Shown: positions 62,716 to 64,000 of the stretch, in pieces
How positions within the stretch are numbered: position 1 is the first letter of the stretch
How the letters are laid out: each line of letters opens with the position of its first letter
Assembly: GCA_030323885.1 (NCBI GenBank)
Contig: CM059193.1
Location: 73,569,543 to 73,633,542, forward strand
DNA length: 64,000 nucleotides
Reading direction: 5' to 3'
From: Branchipolynoe longqiensis
Lineage: Eukaryota; Annelida; Polychaeta; Phyllodocida; Polynoidae
Translations under genes and position numbers: made by a program
Notes under the pieces: model-generated
Seen by the model: the letters and a program-made list of their open reading frames with translations, nothing else
Database searches by the model: none
Told to the model about the DNA's origin: nothing

Positions 62716-63008
62716 GGCCATGTATCCATAGACTGCTCCCTTGTGGGGTGTTCTCTTGTTCTGTGTTCGCTTGTGACCTTGTTACCTTTTGATGCACCAT
62801 GCAGACAATGAACCTCTGTTTTGCTTAGTGGTAATTCCCATAGGTTGGACCCAGGGTCTGTATGGTCTTGTGCACGCCACATGTGATGTACTGACTGGGA
62901 ACATAGAAAAATGAACATGTCTATTGTCTGTGTGGCACGTCACAAGGTCACAAGCGAATACAGAACACGGGAACACACCACAAAGGAACAGTCTTTGGAT
63001 ACATGGCC
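62716..63008. mobile_element. PIF/Harbinger-like MITE, TTA target
   Basis: Left GGCCATGTATCCATAGACTG and inverted right GGCCATGTATCCAAAGACTG. Similarity extends ~70 bases inward (TTCGCTTGTGACCTTGTTAC against its counterpart). TTA lies on both sides (62,713-62,715 and 63,009-63,011). 293 bp, so almost half of it is inverted repeat. Terminal GGCC with a 3-bp TTA duplication fits PIF/Harbinger. Confidence 0.85.
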
Positions 63009-63249
63009 TTAGCTCCAATGACAAATGCCCATGGCTGGCGTTTACCAATTAGGCCACATACACCACTCACTCATCTACATATTACAGCTGTGTTATGCAT
63101 CTGTATATTTATTCGGATCGACAACCAGCTTAGCTCCGGTTCAGTTTGGCTGCTTTCTGGCTGTTTACGATTTCGTAACACGGCCGAACGCGGCTGAACA
63201 GCCGCATTGAATTCTGGGAGTGGTGACTGCGCAGGCGCGCCTCGACTTA

Positions 63250-64000
63250 TCTACATCCGGGGCAACCCCAGGATGCATCCCTGCCCCTCGCCTCCTCTCT
63301 TAGTACACCTCCCCACCCATTCCTCCTCCTCCCACACCCTCCCTCCTCCCCTCCCACTACAATCCTCCTCTTATATTACCCCCTCCCCCACTGCTCCACT
63401 CTCCTCTTCCTCCTCCCCTCCAATTTCCCCTCCTACCACCCTTCCCAACCCTTCTCCCTCTTGATCCCCCACCCTCCTTCCTCCCGTCACACTGCCCTCC
63501 CCTCCTGCCCTACCACCCAGGCGGACCCTTCCCTCTCGTCCTCCTTCCCCACCCTCCTTCTTCCACTGCCTTCCCCTCTTCCCCTCTCAGCCCCACTCAC
63601 CTTCTCCTCTTCCGCTCCTTCCCCTTCCCTCACACTGACTTCTTCATCTCCTACACATCCCTTCTTATCCCCTCCTCCTCACCCTCTCCCCACCTACCAC
63701 CACTACACCATCCACCATCTACTCCCCTACCCTTCCTCCCTCAACTACCCCTCTCCCCCTCTTCCCCTCACACTCCGCTCCCTCATCCTCCACCAACCCA
63801 TCCCCACCTAGCACACACTTCCACCATGCACCCTCTCCATCACCATCCCTCCTCCCCCAACTCCCTGTCTCCTCCTCTCTTCCCCTCACACTCCTATCCC
63901 TCCTCCTCCCCACATACCACATACTTCCACCATGCACCCTGTCCTCCAACATCCCTCCTCCCCCCCCCCCCCCCCCAACTCCCATCACCTCTCCTTCCTC
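63250..64000 (+). repeat. CT-rich polypyrimidine tract continuing beyond the window
   Basis: The plus strand is dominated by CCTCCTCCC, CCCTTCCC and CACACT words with very few G. GCACACTTCCACCATGCACC recurs as CATACTTCCACCATGCACCC ~100 bp later (63,811 and 63,909), so the tract has an internal repeat. Ser/Pro/Leu frames across it are by-products. Confidence 0.85.

Overview
This window looks like repeat-saturated, largely intergenic or intronic DNA from an animal nuclear genome, probably a marine invertebrate. Evidence is the absence of any convincing long host gene, the dense tRNA-headed SINEs and MITEs, several non-LTR reverse transcriptase remnants, abundant microsatellites, and a tyrosine-recombinase retroelement. 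Two copies of a SINE resembling the deeply conserved 'Nin-DC' type, familiar from molluscs and other lophotrochozoans, make a mollusc-like source plausible but not proven. I see no bacterial operon, rRNA gene, intact tRNA gene or CRISPR array.

Layout. 1-9 kb: scattered MITEs and SINEs, a C-rich tandem array (2.3-2.9 kb), a CCCACA-type minisatellite (5.9-6.5 kb) and a CpG-rich, TATA-containing promoter-like block (7.5-7.77 kb). 9-17 kb: an ~81-bp minisatellite, a 5'-truncated non-LTR remnant, an ~349-bp tandem duplication and short-unit repeats. 17-30 kb: a first tyrosine-recombinase (YR) element terminal unit, pogo-like MITE composites, a tandem tRNA-SINE cluster (19.1-20.0 kb), and a nested complex at 27.3-29.1 kb followed by a CAAGG/CAAGT satellite. 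30-46 kb: a MITE with a 9-bp target duplication, more non-LTR remnants, a solo YR-element unit with its empty site nearby, and many MITEs. 46-50 kb: a 1.4-kb 25-bp minisatellite that changes into a 50-bp higher-order repeat. 52-57 kb: a second MITE with a 9-bp target duplication and a 1.5-kb non-LTR insertion with an 11-bp target duplication. 57-61.6 kb: the most interesting object, a DIRS/Ngaro-like retroelement with split direct repeats (A1-body-B1-A2-B2) and decayed RNase H and tyrosine recombinase coding. 62-64 kb: another YR terminal unit, a Harbinger-like MITE and a polypyrimidine tract running off the end.

How the parts relate. The YR element at 57,028-61,591 explains several otherwise unconnected pieces. 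Six loci carry the same end signature: an imperfect palindrome of the form CATGTTG-spacer-CAACATG followed by GGGTAATT, then a TGGCGCCACC-like block, usually with a CCCACCCACCC-like block near the far end. At three of them (33,961-34,449; 28,437-28,825; 57,028-61,591) the insertion lacks a target-site duplication and shares about an ATT with the target. In each case another copy of the interrupted repeat in this same window gives the empty site. The A repeats of the large element are identical although its recombinase has stop codons, which suggests recent mobilisation of a defective copy by machinery encoded elsewhere. Positions come from reading by eye; repeat boundaries are generally good to a few bases where a target duplication is given and to roughly 10-20 bases elsewhere.
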